From positions 1 to 64,000 of the forward strand of contig NZ_JAHQCW010000017.1 in assembly GCF_019042275.1 (NCBI RefSeq): a DNA stretch of 64,000 nt, given 5' to 3'. Below, one piece after another: positions 25,670 to 34,424 of the stretch (positions are counted from its first letter, which is position 1; each line of letters begins with the position of its first letter). Origin of the DNA: Diplocloster agilis. Its GTDB lineage: Bacteria > Bacillota > Clostridia > Lachnospirales > Lachnospiraceae. Position numbers and translations under genes: made by a program. Under the pieces are notes generated by a model. The model made no database searches. It was not told where the DNA came from and saw nothing but the letters and a program-made list of their open reading frames with translations.

Positions 25670-25707
25670 TTTTATGCCCTTCGGGGCAGTAAAGGGAGGA
25701 CAATCAC

Positions 25708-27627
25708 ATGAAAATAATCAATATTGGAATTCTTGCCCATGTAGACGCTGGAAAGACGACCTTGACGGAGAGCCTGCTATATGCCAGCGGAGCCATTTCA
25801 GAACCGGGGAGCGTCGAAAAAGGGACAACGAGGACGGACACCATGTTTTTGGAGCGGCAGCGTGGGATTACCATTCAAGCGGCAGTCACTTCCTTCCAGT
25901 GGCACAGATGTAAAGTCAACATTGTGGATACGCCCGGCCACATGGATTTTTTGGCGGAGGTGTACCGCTCTTTGGCTGTTTTAGATGGGGCCATCTTGGT
26001 GATCTCCGCTAAAGATGGCGTGCAGGCCCAGACCCGTATTCTGTTCCATGCCCTGCGGAAAATGAACATTCCCACCGTTATCTTTATCAACAAGATCGAC
26101 CAGGCTGGCGTTGATTTGCAGAGCGTGGTTCAGTCTGTTCGGGATAAGCTCTCCGCCGATATTATCATCAAGCAGACGGTGTCGCTGTCCCCGGAAATAG
26201 TCCTGGAGGAAAATACCGACATAGAAGCATGGGATGCGGTCATCGAAAATAACGATGAATTATTGGAAAAGTATATCGCAGGAGAACCAATCAGCCGGGA
26301 AAAACTTGCGCGGGAGGAACAGCAGCGGGTTCAAGACGCCTCCCTGTTCCCAGTCTATCATGGCAGCGCCAAAAATGGCCTTGGCATTCAACCGTTGATG
26401 GATGCGGTGACAGGGCTGTTCCAACCGATTGGGGAACAGGGGGGCGCCGCCCTATGCGGCAGCGTTTTCAAGGTTGAGTACACCGATTGCGGCCAGCGGC
26501 GTGTCTATCTACGGTTATACAGCGGAACGCTGCGCCTGCGGGATACGGTGGCCCTGGCCGGGAGAGAAAAGCTGAAAATCACAGAGATGCGTATTCCATC
26601 CAAAGGGGAAATTGTTCGGACAGACACCGCTTATCAGGGTGAAATTGTTATCCTTCCCAGCGACAGCGTGAGGTTAAACGATGTATTAGGGGACCAAACC
26701 CGGCTCCCTCGTAAAAGGTGGCGCGAGGACCCCCTCCCCATGCTGCGGACGACGATTGCGCCGAAAACGGCAGCGCAAAGAGAACGGCTGCTGGACGCTC
26801 TTACGCAACTTGCGGATACTGACCCGCTTTTGCGTTGCGAAGTGGATTCCATCACCCATGAGATCATTCTTTCTTTTTTGGGCCGGGTGCAGTTGGAGGT
26901 TGTTTCCGCTTTGCTGTCGGAAAAATACAAGCTTGAAACAGTGGTAAAGGAACCCTCCGTCATTTATATGGAGCGGCCGCTCAAAGCAGCCAGCCACACC
27001 ATCCATATCGAGGTGCCGCCCAACCCGTTTTGGGCATCCATAGGACTGTCTGTTACACCACTCTCGCTTGGCTCCGGTGTACAATACGAGAGCCGGGTTT
27101 CGCTGGGATACTTGAACCAGAGTTTTCAAAACGCTGTCAGGGATGGTATCCGTTACGGGCTGGAGCAGGGCTTGTTCGGCTGGAACGTAACGGACTGTAA
27201 GATTTGCTTTGAATACGGGCTTTATTACAGTCCGGTCAGCACGCCGGCGGACTTCCGCTCATTGGCCCCGATTGTATTGGAACAGGCATTGAAGGAATCG
27301 GGGACGCAGCTGCTGGAACCTTATCTCTCCTTCATCCTCTATGCGCCCCAGGAATACCTTTCCAGGGCTTATCATGATGCACCGAAATACTGTGCCACCA
27401 TCGAAACGGCCCAGGTAAAAAAGGATGAAGTTGTCTTTACTGGCGAGATTCCCGCCCGCTGTATACAGGCATACCGTACTGATCTGGCCTTTTACACCAA
27501 CGGGCGGAGCGTATGCCTTACAGAGCTGAAAGGATATCAGGCCGCTGTCGGTCAGCCGGTCATCCAGCCCCGCCGTCCAAACAGCCGCCTGGACAAGGTG
27601 CGCCATATGTTTCAGAAGGTAATGTAA
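25708..27627 (+). CDS. tet(W): Tetracycline resistance ribosomal protection protein TetW
   Basis: A 639-residue GTPase of the EF-G-like TetM/TetO/TetW group, which removes tetracycline from the ribosome. GTPase motifs are complete: AHVDAGKTT (residues ~10-18), RGIT, DTPGH and NKID. The full sequence agrees with TetW as I recall it, including [19 protein letters not shown] near the N terminus (TetO and TetM differ there). The last residues are typical of the family, so the gene appears intact. Its own promoter, leader and attenuator precede it. Confidence 0.95.
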   Translation: MKIINIGILAHVDAGKTTLTESLLYASGAISEPGSVEKGTTRTDTMFLERQRGITIQAAVTSFQWHRCKVNIVDTPGHMDFLAEVYRSLAVLDGAILVISAKDGVQAQTRILFHALRKMNIPTVIFINKIDQAGVDLQSVVQSVRDKLSADIIIKQTVSLSPEIVLEENTDIEAWDAVIENNDELLEKYIAGEPISREKLAREEQQRVQDASLFPVYHGSAKNGLGIQPLMDAVTGLFQPIGEQGGAALCGSVFKVEYTDCGQRRVYLRLYSGTLRLRDTVALAGREKLKITEMRIPSKGEIVRTDTAYQGEIVILPSDSVRLNDVLGDQTRLPRKRWREDPLPMLRTTIAPKTAAQRERLLDALTQLADTDPLLRCEVDSITHEIILSFLGRVQLEVVSALLSEKYKLETVVKEPSVIYMERPLKAASHTIHIEVPPNPFWASIGLSVTPLSLGSGVQYESRVSLGYLNQSFQNAVRDGIRYGLEQGLFGWNVTDCKICFEYGLYYSPVSTPADFRSLAPIVLEQALKESGTQLLEPYLSFILYAPQEYLSRAYHDAPKYCATIETAQVKKDEVVFTGEIPARCIQAYRTDLAFYTNGRSVCLTELKGYQAAVGQPVIQPRRPNSRLDKVRHMFQKVM

Positions 27628-27677
27628 AGATACATAATCGTCAAGACGGCAACAATCAGAAGTTATGGAGGGTAACA

Positions 27678-28445
27678 ATGGAATATAGTAAGGAAGATTT
27701 AATGGAAGCAAAAAAGCAAATTTGGGGAGTGGGAGAGAACATGGGAACAGAGGAAAGTAAAAAAATCTGGGAGGAGAACGCACAATTTTGGGATAATGCA
27801 ATGGGTGACGAATCTAATGAATTTCACAGAGAGGTAGTGCGTCCCAAAGTAACGGAACTTCTATCTCCTAATCCTGCGGATTACATTTTGGATATTGCGT
27901 GTGGCAATGGAAATTATTCTTCGTATCTTGCACAAAGAGGCGCTTCGGTTGTCGCTTTTGATTACAGCAAAAAAATGATAGAATTGGCTAAAAGACGGCA
28001 ATCACAATATGCAAAACAAATTGAATTTTGTGTGGCGGATGCGACCGATAGAAAAAGTATATTAGAATTAAAAAGAAATCGAGCCTTTACGAAAGCAGTT
28101 TCTAATATGGCAATTATGGATATTACGGATATTGAACCACTTCTTATGGCTGTTTATGAACTGTTGCAGGAAAGCGGAATTTTTGTCTTTGCAACGCAAC
28201 ACCCTTGTTTTGTCACGTTGACTGAAAAATATATGACACCGCACAGTTACTATGATATAGCGATTGAAGGGCAACCGAAAGAGCAGATTTATTATCATCG
28301 TTCCATACAAGATATTTTTAACCTTTGTTTTAGAGCTGGATTTGTCATTGATGGATTTTATGAAGAATGTTTTAAAACCAACAAAGAAATTCCTATGGTA
28401 ATGATAGTAAGGCTTAAGAAGGTAAAACGTGATAGCTTAAAATAA
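27678..28445 (+). CDS. Class I SAM-dependent methyltransferase
   Basis: About 255 residues. Motif I is DIACGNGNYSSYLA near residue 70, followed by VVAFDYSKKMIELA and a CVADATD strand, the seven-strand Rossmann methyltransferase pattern. Substrate is unknown. The gene follows tet(W) by 50 bases with a TGGAGGG site. It is clearly richer in A/T than tet(W) and the element backbone, suggesting a separate origin. The start is the ATG at 27,678; the longer frame overlaps the tet(W) end. Confidence 0.85.
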   Translation: MEYSKEDLMEAKKQIWGVGENMGTEESKKIWEENAQFWDNAMGDESNEFHREVVRPKVTELLSPNPADYILDIACGNGNYSSYLAQRGASVVAFDYSKKMIELAKRRQSQYAKQIEFCVADATDRKSILELKRNRAFTKAVSNMAIMDITDIEPLLMAVYELLQESGIFVFATQHPCFVTLTEKYMTPHSYYDIAIEGQPKEQIYYHRSIQDIFNLCFRAGFVIDGFYEECFKTNKEIPMVMIVRLKKVKRDSLK

Positions 28446-28485
28446 ATTCAAGTTTGTCGGGTAAATAGCAAACCCAGCCGAGCCA

Positions 28486-28527
28486 GTCAACGGTCAAGAT
28501 GAACGGCGCATATGCGCAGCCGTTGAC
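28486..28527. other. Stem-loop with inner palindrome
   Basis: GTCAACGG (28,486-28,493) pairs with CCGTTGAC (28,520-28,527), and inside it lies the 12-base palindrome GCGCATATGCGC (28,506-28,517). It sits in the noncoding gap between the methyltransferase and the small regulator gene. It may be a terminator or a regulatory structure; no T tract follows. Confidence 0.5.
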
Positions 28528-28616
28528 AGCCCCGCCCGCCTTTGCTGGTAGGCAATCAAGGGGCGACAGCAAGAAGTGCCACCGCCCCGCACTATTATTC
28601 AGAAAGGGGAATTTCC

Positions 28617-28808
28617 ATGACCGACCAGATAGCCTATCAAGAATATATCCAGCGCAGGTACAACGCCTTTTGCAAGACTGTTATCCGCTGTGCCGCCTTG
28701 GACAAGATTTTGAAGCTTAAACGGCAATGGGAACGGCAAGTTTCCCTTGACTATCTGATGAACGAGAAGTTTGTCCAGTTTGCCGCGTCGGAGCCGGACG
28801 AGGAATAA
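28617..28808 (+). pseudogene. Truncated small regulator of conjugative-transposon type
   Basis: Encodes 63 residues beginning MTDQIAYQEYIQRRYNAFCK with WERQVSLDYLMNEKF, a pattern seen at the N terminus of small helix-turn-helix/sigma-like proteins of Tn916/Tn1549-type elements, which are usually longer. The frame stops at the point where integrase sequence of the opposite strand begins, so the 3' part was probably lost in the fusion. A GAAAGGGG site precedes the ATG. Confidence 0.55.
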
Positions 28809-28811
28809 GCA

Positions 28812-29429
28812 TATAAACACACCCATTTTATACCTATCAAAGTCCTTAAATAAAACAGAAAGCAAGCGTTGCTCTTCTAAAGGGCTTAATACTCTCATTT
28901 CTTGAGCGTTCTTTTTGAATGATATTCTTTCAAAGCTACAAACAACACTTACTCCATAAGAGTGTGCATACTTAAACGATTCTTTTACTATAACCATAAT
29001 ATCAGACATACTTTTTGGGGAAAGACCGCCGTTTCCGTCTATTCTTCCGTTTTGTAATTTACGAGAAACAAATTGCTCCATTAGAGATGTGCTGATTTTA
29101 TTGATAGGATATTTGCCGAGGTCGGGTTTGATGTGGTTTTCGATTGTGTTCCTATAACGAATGTAGGTTGACTCTTTTACCCCTAATCGTTTGGCGTGTA
29201 ACCACGCATCCAGCCAATATTCATATTTTTCCTTATCTTTTGTTTTTTCCAAATCACTTGATAAATCAGCATAGTTCTGAGCTTTGAGAAGTTTCGCTTT
29301 TACTTCGGTATAGGTAGGTGCGTATAGGTATTTATATTTTGCCTTTCCGTTTCCGTCATAGGAATCAATATACCTTGCTTCCCATCTACCATCTTTCCTT
29401 TTATAAATGTTTTCACCTGTTCTCGACAT
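28812..29429 (-). pseudogene. int: Integrase 5' fragment of the ICE
   Basis: About 205 residues of a Tn916-type tyrosine integrase: arm-binding domain (GENIYKRKDGRWEARYI), core-binding domain (ESTYIRYRNTIENHIKP) and the start of the catalytic domain (VLSPLEEQRLLSVL). It breaks after GVFICL, just before the position of the first catalytic arginine, so no catalytic residues remain. The open frame continues into sequence antisense to the small regulator gene. The start has an AAAGGA site. The ICE end that should follow is missing. Confidence 0.85.
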
Positions 29430-29576
29430 TGCTTTATATCCTTTCTAATTACTATTGGCTGACGGACAATGTGACTGAAAATAGCTTTTCTATGCAGCCA
29501 AGCACTCTGTTTTTTTGCTTTAAGAACTAAAACAAAGTTCTTTTTCGACATTTTTCAGGTATTTTCGTTTGACACC

Positions 29577-29701
29577 TTGACAAATCCGACAACACTATGT
29601 ATAATTATATTAGGTTTTTCGAGAAAATTCTGCTTTCGTCAAGGAGAATACTCTACGAAATAAATGGGTGTTTGACAGATGCTTTCGGCATCTGTTTTTT
29701 T
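29577..29701 (+). ncRNA. Short RNA unit with consensus promoter and terminator
   Basis: TTGACA (29,577-29,582), exactly 17 bp, TATAAT (29,600-29,605) is a perfect promoter facing away from the integrase. About 65 bases past the expected start (near 29,612) a stem CAGATGC-TTTCG-GCATCTG (29,676-29,694) is followed by seven T. The ~90-nt product can also form TTTCGT/ACGAAA, which would enclose an AAGGAG. Only a three-codon frame (ATG GGT GTT TGA) follows, so a noncoding regulator is more likely than a gene. Its 3' end touches the stop codon of the opposing gene. Confidence 0.6.
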
Positions 29702-30212
29702 ATTTGTTTCTTTCAAGCGTTTCGGCACTTTCTGCCATTTTAACTATTTCTTCATCCGGGACTGCTTCGGGGCTATACTCTAAAACATAACTTATTTCTG
29801 GTGTGTCAGTCCAGCAAAGATATGAATGTTCATCGAACTCATAGAGTGCTGCATCCCAATTTTTAATTTTCATTTCTTTGCAACGGTTCGCACTATCAGG
29901 ATTTATCAAAACGCCAAGAGCATCCACATTTAATCCTGTGATTTCTGAAGGATCTGCCTCGTAGTATGTAGTTTTCAAAATATGATAGTTGATTTCGTTG
30001 CCTTCTTTATCGGCGTATTTTAGAGTACCCGCAACAACTGTTTCTGTCTGCTTTTTAACATCATCACCAAGCACTTCTTTAATCGCTGATTCTATGCGAA
30101 TTATCATATCTTGGAGTGTGTCCTTATTCTCCTTCACCAAAGCTCCGATAGCAAAAGCAACTCCCAAAACAAGAATTACTGCAATCAATGATATTATCAG
30201 CTTCTTTTTCAT
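29700..30212 (-). CDS. Membrane-anchored protein of unknown function
   Basis: About 170 residues. It opens with MKKKLIISLIAVILVLGVAF, a single N-terminal membrane anchor, then a soluble acidic domain that I do not recognise. The start at 30,212 is supported by GGGAGGA six bases upstream. It lies directly downstream of the SLOG-family gene and may be co-transcribed. It is part of the accessory region between the integrase and the conjugation operon. Confidence 0.65.
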   Translation of the reverse strand: MKKKLIISLIAVILVLGVAFAIGALVKENKDTLQDMIIRIESAIKEVLGDDVKKQTETVVAGTLKYADKEGNEINYHILKTTYYEADPSEITGLNVDALGVLINPDSANRCKEMKIKNWDAALYEFDEHSYLCWTDTPEISYVLEYSPEAVPDEEIVKMAESAETLERNK

Positions 30213-30232
30213 CGTGTTCCTCCCTTTGCAGA

Positions 30233-30709
30233 TCACAAGCAGTCTGCAATATTGAAAACGGTCAAACCGTGTTTAGCAGCATAATCTACCGTATACGCCG
30301 TTCCTCCTTTACTTTCAGTCAAGTATGCTATACAAGCCGAACTATTATCTACAAGATGACGGTTGCGTTTGTGCATACAACCTCTCGTGTATTCTTCCGA
30401 TGTATAAACAACCTTATCAGCTTGCTCTTTGATATTCTCATATATCTTTACATCTTCACTTGCCCAACCTCTTGTTTGGGATCGGCAAGGTAAAACAAGA
30501 ATAAGGCGAATATCAGGATAGTGTTCCTTTAATTTCAAAACTGCGAGAGCTGCGATGGTATCAAAACCTAACGCTCCTCCTGCACCAAAGTATAGATAAC
30601 CCTTCTTTATAAGCCGTTCAACCGTTTCTTCAGTCTTGTCGAAAATAAGTTGATAATCTCCCAAAGGAATATCTCTGTGTCCGGTAAAGCAACAAGTTTT
30701 CTGTTTCAC
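30233..30709 (-). CDS. SLOG/DUF1273-family protein (YpsA-like)
   Basis: A 158-residue Rossmann-type protein: TCCFTGHRDIP at the start, FGAGGALGFDTIAALAVL in the middle, and SACIAYLTESKGGTAYTV near the end, which match the SLOG superfamily DUF1273/YpsA. These domains are thought to bind nucleotides or nucleotide-derived ligands. The precise role is unknown. A 21-bp inverted repeat lies about 35 bases upstream of its start and resembles one in front of the XRE gene, suggesting control by that repressor. Confidence 0.8.
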   Translation of the reverse strand: MKQKTCCFTGHRDIPLGDYQLIFDKTEETVERLIKKGYLYFGAGGALGFDTIAALAVLKLKEHYPDIRLILVLPCRSQTRGWASEDVKIYENIKEQADKVVYTSEEYTRGCMHKRNRHLVDNSSACIAYLTESKGGTAYTVDYAAKHGLTVFNIADCL

Positions 30710-30743
30710 ACTCTCACTCCAAAAATATCGCTATTAGCGTATA

Positions 30744-30764
30744 ACTAACGATAATGGCATTAGT
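30744..30764. promoter_or_regulatory. Operator candidate upstream of the SLOG gene
   Basis: ACTAACG, 7 bases, CATTAGT: an inverted repeat of 21 bp. The same design (GCTAATG, 7 bases, TATTAGT) occurs at 31,223-31,243 ahead of the XRE gene. Likely site for the XRE regulator encoded between them. Confidence 0.5.
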
Positions 30765-30811
30765 ATATCACAATATCGTCAAAAATGATAGGTTTTTCGG
30801 CAAAAAAATAA

Positions 30812-30831
30812 GCCTGCGAAAAATCGCAGGC
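30812..30831 (-). terminator. Terminator of the XRE gene
   Basis: GCCTGCGA-TTTT-TCGCAGGC on the minus strand, followed by TTATTTTTTT. It lies 16 bases past the stop of the XRE gene and should end a single-gene transcript. Confidence 0.85.
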
Positions 30832-30846
30832 TCAAACACGCAAAAT

Positions 30847-31188
30847 TTACTTTATGGTCTGTTGAATAAAGGCATCAAGAATAGCAAACGCCTTTTCTTG
30901 TTCCTCCGGCGGTAATGCTTCAAGACGCTCTGATAAGCGTGAACTCTTGACCTTGTAGCCAAAGTCAATAACATCAGAGAACACATCATCTGCTGAACAT
31001 TCCAAAGCATTTATAATGGCAACTAATTTATCCAAGCGAGCAGAGCTTTTTCCTCTTTCAATATCCGATAAATAGTTAGTAGATAACCCGATTACTTCAG
31101 CGAACTGCTGCTGAGTATAGCCTTTAGCTTGTCTTATTTTTTGAATACGTTTGCCGATTATCTGTTCAACGCTCTTTTCGTTTTGCAC
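30847..31188 (-). CDS. XRE-family repressor
   Basis: About 113 residues. Residues ~8-65 form a Cro/C1-type helix-turn-helix (IRQAKGYTQQQFAEVIGLSTNYLSDIERG); the tail (EALPPEEQEKAFAILDAFIQ) is a short helical dimer segment. A TTG at 31,203 opens the longer frame, but the GGAGGT site is properly spaced for the in-frame GTG at 31,188. It has its own terminator and a candidate operator upstream, and probably controls the ICE accessory genes and perhaps transfer. Confidence 0.85.
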   Translation of the reverse strand: MQNEKSVEQIIGKRIQKIRQAKGYTQQQFAEVIGLSTNYLSDIERGKSSARLDKLVAIINALECSADDVFSDVIDFGYKVKSSRLSERLEALPPEEQEKAFAILDAFIQQTIK

Positions 31189-31222
31189 ACATTCCACCTC
31201 CAATCACACTAAAGTCGTAACA

Positions 31223-31243
31223 GCTAATGCTGATAGTATTAGT
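31223..31243. promoter_or_regulatory. Operator candidate upstream of the XRE gene
   Basis: GCTAATG, 7 bases, TATTAGT, matching in layout the repeat at 30,744-30,764. A further ACTAACGATGATATAC, like the left part of that site, lies near 31,287. Together they suggest autoregulation by the XRE protein. Confidence 0.5.
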
Positions 31244-31377
31244 ATACTTGGTAGATATGACATAATACACAAGACGATAGCGAATTACTAACGATGATAT
31301 ACTGAATTTCATAAAATATTTACGATACATTCGTTGTTTATTCGCTATAAGCGTTATTTTTGAGCAAAAAAAGTAGT

Positions 31378-31401
31378 TACCCCCAACCAAAGTTGGGGGT
31401 A
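31378..31401 (-). terminator. Terminator of the conjugation operon
   Basis: TACCCCCAAC and GTTGGGGGTA form a perfect 10-bp stem with a 4-base loop. On the minus strand a run of T (TTTTTTTG) follows within about 10 bases. It lies just past the stop of the CHAP gene, the last gene of the long minus-strand transfer operon. Confidence 0.85.
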
Positions 31402-31406
31402 GCATT

Positions 31407-33140
31407 TTAGTATTGTGGGATACCATAGCCGAGTATCTCATAGTGACCGACAGAATACTGATTTACTCTTACACTATCACCGGAGTTGCCTTCAACGGTA
31501 TAGACAATTCCGTTCTCAACCTTTTGCACGATACCTACATGGTCGGAGAGTCCGTCCTGCGGACCTGATGAGCCTTTATTATCCCAGTCAAAGAAGATAA
31601 TCATTCCGGCGACAGGCTCGGCAGAGCCGTCCATCCATTGACCTCTGTCCTTGAACCACTGCACACCGTTCACACAGCCTGCAAACTTCGGGATAACGCC
31701 GGTGTCAATATATCCGCACTCATTGGCACACCAAGATACGAAGCAGGCGCACCACTCCACACGGGAACCGAAGCCATACCAAGACCAGTAAGGCTCGCCA
31801 CCCACGTTTCCAATCTGCGACAAAGCAACGGTTACGATTTGGTCGTCGCTTGCGGTTATGCCGTAAAGCACAGATGACCACAAAGAATTGTTCTTGTCTT
31901 GCAGAAGCTCTGTCAGGTAATCCTTTTGCTCTTGGTTAAATCCGTACTGCACCGTCATTTCGTCCACCGTCTTGTGTGATACCGTTATATATAAATAGGT
32001 TCTCGTAACGGTGGTTTCGGTCTGCACGATGTTTCCGTTTCCGTCATCGGTTTCGGTTATGACCGTTTCAGACTTGCTTTCTGTCCGTGACGATATGCTG
32101 TTCATCTCCCAAAATATATCTTTGAGAAGCTGCTTTTTGCTATCGTCCATTGTGGCGACCTCCTGCGGATTATCAGGATCGGTGTTGACCTTAACGGAAT
32201 ACACCGAAAGCACCTCTTTCCAAACCGCACGGCTGCCCGACATTTCAAGAACATCATAGGTATTACCGTTTCGGATTTCCAAAAGCTTGTTATCATATTC
32301 TGTGTTGATTTCCTGAACGGCGGTCTGCATAGACTGTCCCGTTCCTGAGTCCTCTCCTGAAAAGAAGATACCGAACACCGAGCCGATAATAGCGGCGATC
32401 AGGCAAATTACGATAATCACAACTACTGCAACCCAACCTCCGGCAGCTATTGCGGCGACAAGCGCTTTAATTCCGGCAATAATCGCTTTTACTGCGGCAA
32501 TCGTAGCCTTTACTGCCGCCTTAACACCGGCAACGATCGCCTTTGCCGTAGCTTTTGCGGCTTGGGCGGCTTTTTGCGCCGCTTTCGCACTTGCCTTTGC
32601 GGTTTTCTGTGCCGCTTTTGCAGCCTGCTGTGAGGTCTTGATTGCAGTTTTTGCGGTTTTCTCGGCAGTCTTAACGGATTTCGCCGCCGTTTTTGCAGAG
32701 CCTTTACCGACTGTCTTTATCGTTTTCTTTCCGGCTGAACGAGCAGACTGCTTTACGGTTTTCTCCGCCGATTTTTCCGCAGTCCTGACCGTTTTGCCGC
32801 CGATATTCTGAGATTGCTTCTGCAAAGCCTTTTCAGCCCGTTTTGCCTTGAAATTCTGAATACCGTCCTTTGTCTTGTAGATATTTTCCTTTGTGGTTTT
32901 CACGCCTTTCCGTCCGGCTTTGTCAAATTGATGTGCGCCCTCGTGAACAGCGGTGTCAACTCCACGCTCAAACTTATCCGCAGCATATTCATCGGCGGAA
33001 TTTTCAGCGGCAGATGTGCTGTGTTCGGCTTTATCTTTGGTAGAGATATACGCCTGTTTCATTCGCTGTCCGGCTACGGCAGCTTTGTCAATGGTCTTTA
33101 TCGTACCTTTGACCGCATCTCTTGTTTTAATATCAGCCAT
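31407..33140 (-). CDS. CHAP-domain peptidoglycan hydrolase of the transfer apparatus
   Basis: About 577 residues. Residues ~1-230 are rich in Lys and Ala with repeated KTAxKxxKTA-type segments, probably helical. One membrane segment ([24 protein letters not shown]) lies near 235-260. The C-terminal ~130 residues are a CHAP domain with its Cys ([10 protein letters not shown], near 463) and His (SDHVGIV, near 535). Such VirB1-like enzymes open the cell wall for the conjugation channel. The start at 33,140 follows GGGAGGT; the longer frame is upstream noncoding DNA. Confidence 0.88.
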   Translation of the reverse strand: MADIKTRDAVKGTIKTIDKAAVAGQRMKQAYISTKDKAEHSTSAAENSADEYAADKFERGVDTAVHEGAHQFDKAGRKGVKTTKENIYKTKDGIQNFKAKRAEKALQKQSQNIGGKTVRTAEKSAEKTVKQSARSAGKKTIKTVGKGSAKTAAKSVKTAEKTAKTAIKTSQQAAKAAQKTAKASAKAAQKAAQAAKATAKAIVAGVKAAVKATIAAVKAIIAGIKALVAAIAAGGWVAVVVIIVICLIAAIIGSVFGIFFSGEDSGTGQSMQTAVQEINTEYDNKLLEIRNGNTYDVLEMSGSRAVWKEVLSVYSVKVNTDPDNPQEVATMDDSKKQLLKDIFWEMNSISSRTESKSETVITETDDGNGNIVQTETTVTRTYLYITVSHKTVDEMTVQYGFNQEQKDYLTELLQDKNNSLWSSVLYGITASDDQIVTVALSQIGNVGGEPYWSWYGFGSRVEWCACFVSWCANECGYIDTGVIPKFAGCVNGVQWFKDRGQWMDGSAEPVAGMIIFFDWDNKGSSGPQDGLSDHVGIVQKVENGIVYTVEGNSGDSVRVNQYSVGHYEILGYGIPQY

Positions 33141-33257
33141 ATAATAAACCTCCCTTCGTGGAAAATTAGAACGCAAAATAAGGGGAAAAGGTATAAACAC
33201 CTTAACCCCTTGACCTTTGCATATAAAAAGGGGCTTGAAATAAGGGTTTTCGGCGGT

Positions 33258-33617
33258 CTAATTGTCCACGCCCGACCTCATATTTCGTTGATATTTCGCC
33301 TTGTTTTTCAGGTACATTATCCTTGCACACTCAGCACAGTATTTCTGCCTGTTACTGTGCTTTTCAATAGGAACACCGCACCTTTCACAAACGGTTTTTG
33401 CCCCCGACATCAATATCTCTGCTTCCAGCTTTGGCTCTGCGGGTAATACCGCATTGCGGAAGTATTTGCAAAGCAGAGAGAAGGAAATAGACTGAACGCA
33501 TACGCAGGGTTCTCCGTCATCAAGGAGCAGACAGTTTCCTCCGTCGTAATTTGCACACAGGCGCTTTATCAGGGCATTAGCTTTGTATCTCTGTCGCCCC
33601 GTCATTTGAGGGAGCAT
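33258..33617 (-). CDS. Cysteine-rich VLP-type small protein
   Basis: About 119 residues with MTGRQRYKANALIKRLCANYDGGNCLLLDDGEPCVC at the start and a zinc-finger-like CERCGVP...KYCAECAR near the end. This matches the cysteine-rich VLP proteins of Tn1549-like elements; function is unknown, but metal binding is likely. It overlaps the sortase 3' end by about 40 bases. The 110-bp gap to the CHAP start holds a stem-loop built on AAGGGG/CCCCTT. Confidence 0.8.
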   Translation of the reverse strand: MLPQMTGRQRYKANALIKRLCANYDGGNCLLLDDGEPCVCVQSISFSLLCKYFRNAVLPAEPKLEAEILMSGAKTVCERCGVPIEKHSNRQKYCAECARIMYLKNKAKYQRNMRSGVDN

Positions 33618-34395
33618 TGCTACCACCGCTTTCTGTTACTTTCTTTGCAACTACGACAAGCCTGCTGTTCTGACCGGAATACTCACAGGTGGATAGCGTG
33701 ATGAGCTTATCACCGTATTCGGCAGAAACGCCCGTATCGTAGAAAGCCTTTTCTTTGGCTCTTTGGATATACCCGTCAAACTGCTCCTGCACTGCGGCAT
33801 CCACAAACTGATAATACTTGAACTCATTTTCCGAGCCGGTATAAACCGCCGTCTTGAAAACAGCGATAACCTCATAGGTCTGTTTCACATAAAGCGTATC
33901 AAAGCGGAAGGTCTTGTGTTCTTCCCAAAATTCCTTCTTCTTAAACCTTTCAAGGTCGGAAAACATTGTGCCGTTCTTCATATGATGACCGTAAACAATC
34001 AGGTTGTCAGACGGCTTATTCACATCACAGCTTTCGCTCATATAGGGGCAGCCGTAATCGGTGTATTCCTTGTCAAAGCCGTGCTTCAGATAGAAGTTCG
34101 ACTCCTGCGGCGACTGCATAACGGGATAGTTGATTTGCGTATCGTCAATTCTTATCCACCCCACAATATCGCTGTTCTGCTCAAAGAGTTTTGTGTACTC
34201 AGGAAGCATTACCACTTCTCCCTCCGTAGTGTTGACAGCCTCGCTTGTTTCGTTTTCCTCTACAAACTCTGCAAGACTGTCGTAGATTTCCTCCTGCGTA
34301 TGCGCTTCCTTGAAATGACTGTATATCATCACTCCGCTGAAAATCATCACAAGCAGTAAAAAGCAGATGATTGAAACATAGATATTCTTTTTCAT
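33577..34395 (-). CDS. srtB: Class B sortase
   Basis: A 272-residue transpeptidase that joins sorting-signal proteins to the cell wall. It has an N-terminal membrane anchor (ISIICFLLLVMIFSGVMI-like), the class B layout, catalytic His in VYGHHM near 137, Cys in TLSTCEYS near 235, and the Arg in NSRLVVVA. The likely substrate is the adhesin at 60,714, whose C terminus carries PKTGD. The start is preceded by AGAAAGGAAA. Confidence 0.93.
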   Translation of the reverse strand: MKKNIYVSIICFLLLVMIFSGVMIYSHFKEAHTQEEIYDSLAEFVEENETSEAVNTTEGEVVMLPEYTKLFEQNSDIVGWIRIDDTQINYPVMQSPQESNFYLKHGFDKEYTDYGCPYMSESCDVNKPSDNLIVYGHHMKNGTMFSDLERFKKKEFWEEHKTFRFDTLYVKQTYEVIAVFKTAVYTGSENEFKYYQFVDAAVQEQFDGYIQRAKEKAFYDTGVSAEYGDKLITLSTCEYSGQNSRLVVVAKKVTESGGSNAPSNDGATEIQS

Positions 34396-34424
34396 TGCGT
34401 TTCCTTTCTAAAGCCGAGAGAGAG

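Larger units (their letters stand above)
19712..28808 (+). mobile_element. Integrative mobilizable element carrying tet(W)
   Basis: The segment from the guaA end to the fusion point holds regulator, xis, int, MobC-like, RepA, candidate oriV and oriT, MobV relaxase, tet(W), a methyltransferase and a cut regulator gene. It has no type IV secretion genes, so it is a mobilizable rather than self-transmissible element. Its backbone is GC-rich compared with the ICE that follows. The right end is not an att site but a fusion junction. Confidence 0.75.

Noticed and set aside
28446-28830. Right attachment site of the guaA-inserted element
   Set aside because: I looked for a second copy of the guaA 3' end near the fusion point and elsewhere and found none; the end here is a recombination junction.
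29300-29551. 83-codon frame upstream of the truncated integrase, possible excisionase
   Set aside because: It overlaps the integrase start in another frame, lacks a helix-turn-helix and has no convincing ribosome site.
31166-31441. 91-codon minus-strand frame across the operon terminator
   Set aside because: It reads through a strong terminator and the XRE promoter region and has no family resemblance.
32520-32760. Lys/Ala-rich repeats in the CHAP protein as a possible DNA repeat element
   Set aside because: The repetition is at protein level with varied codons and keeps frame, so it is part of the gene rather than a mobile or satellite repeat.
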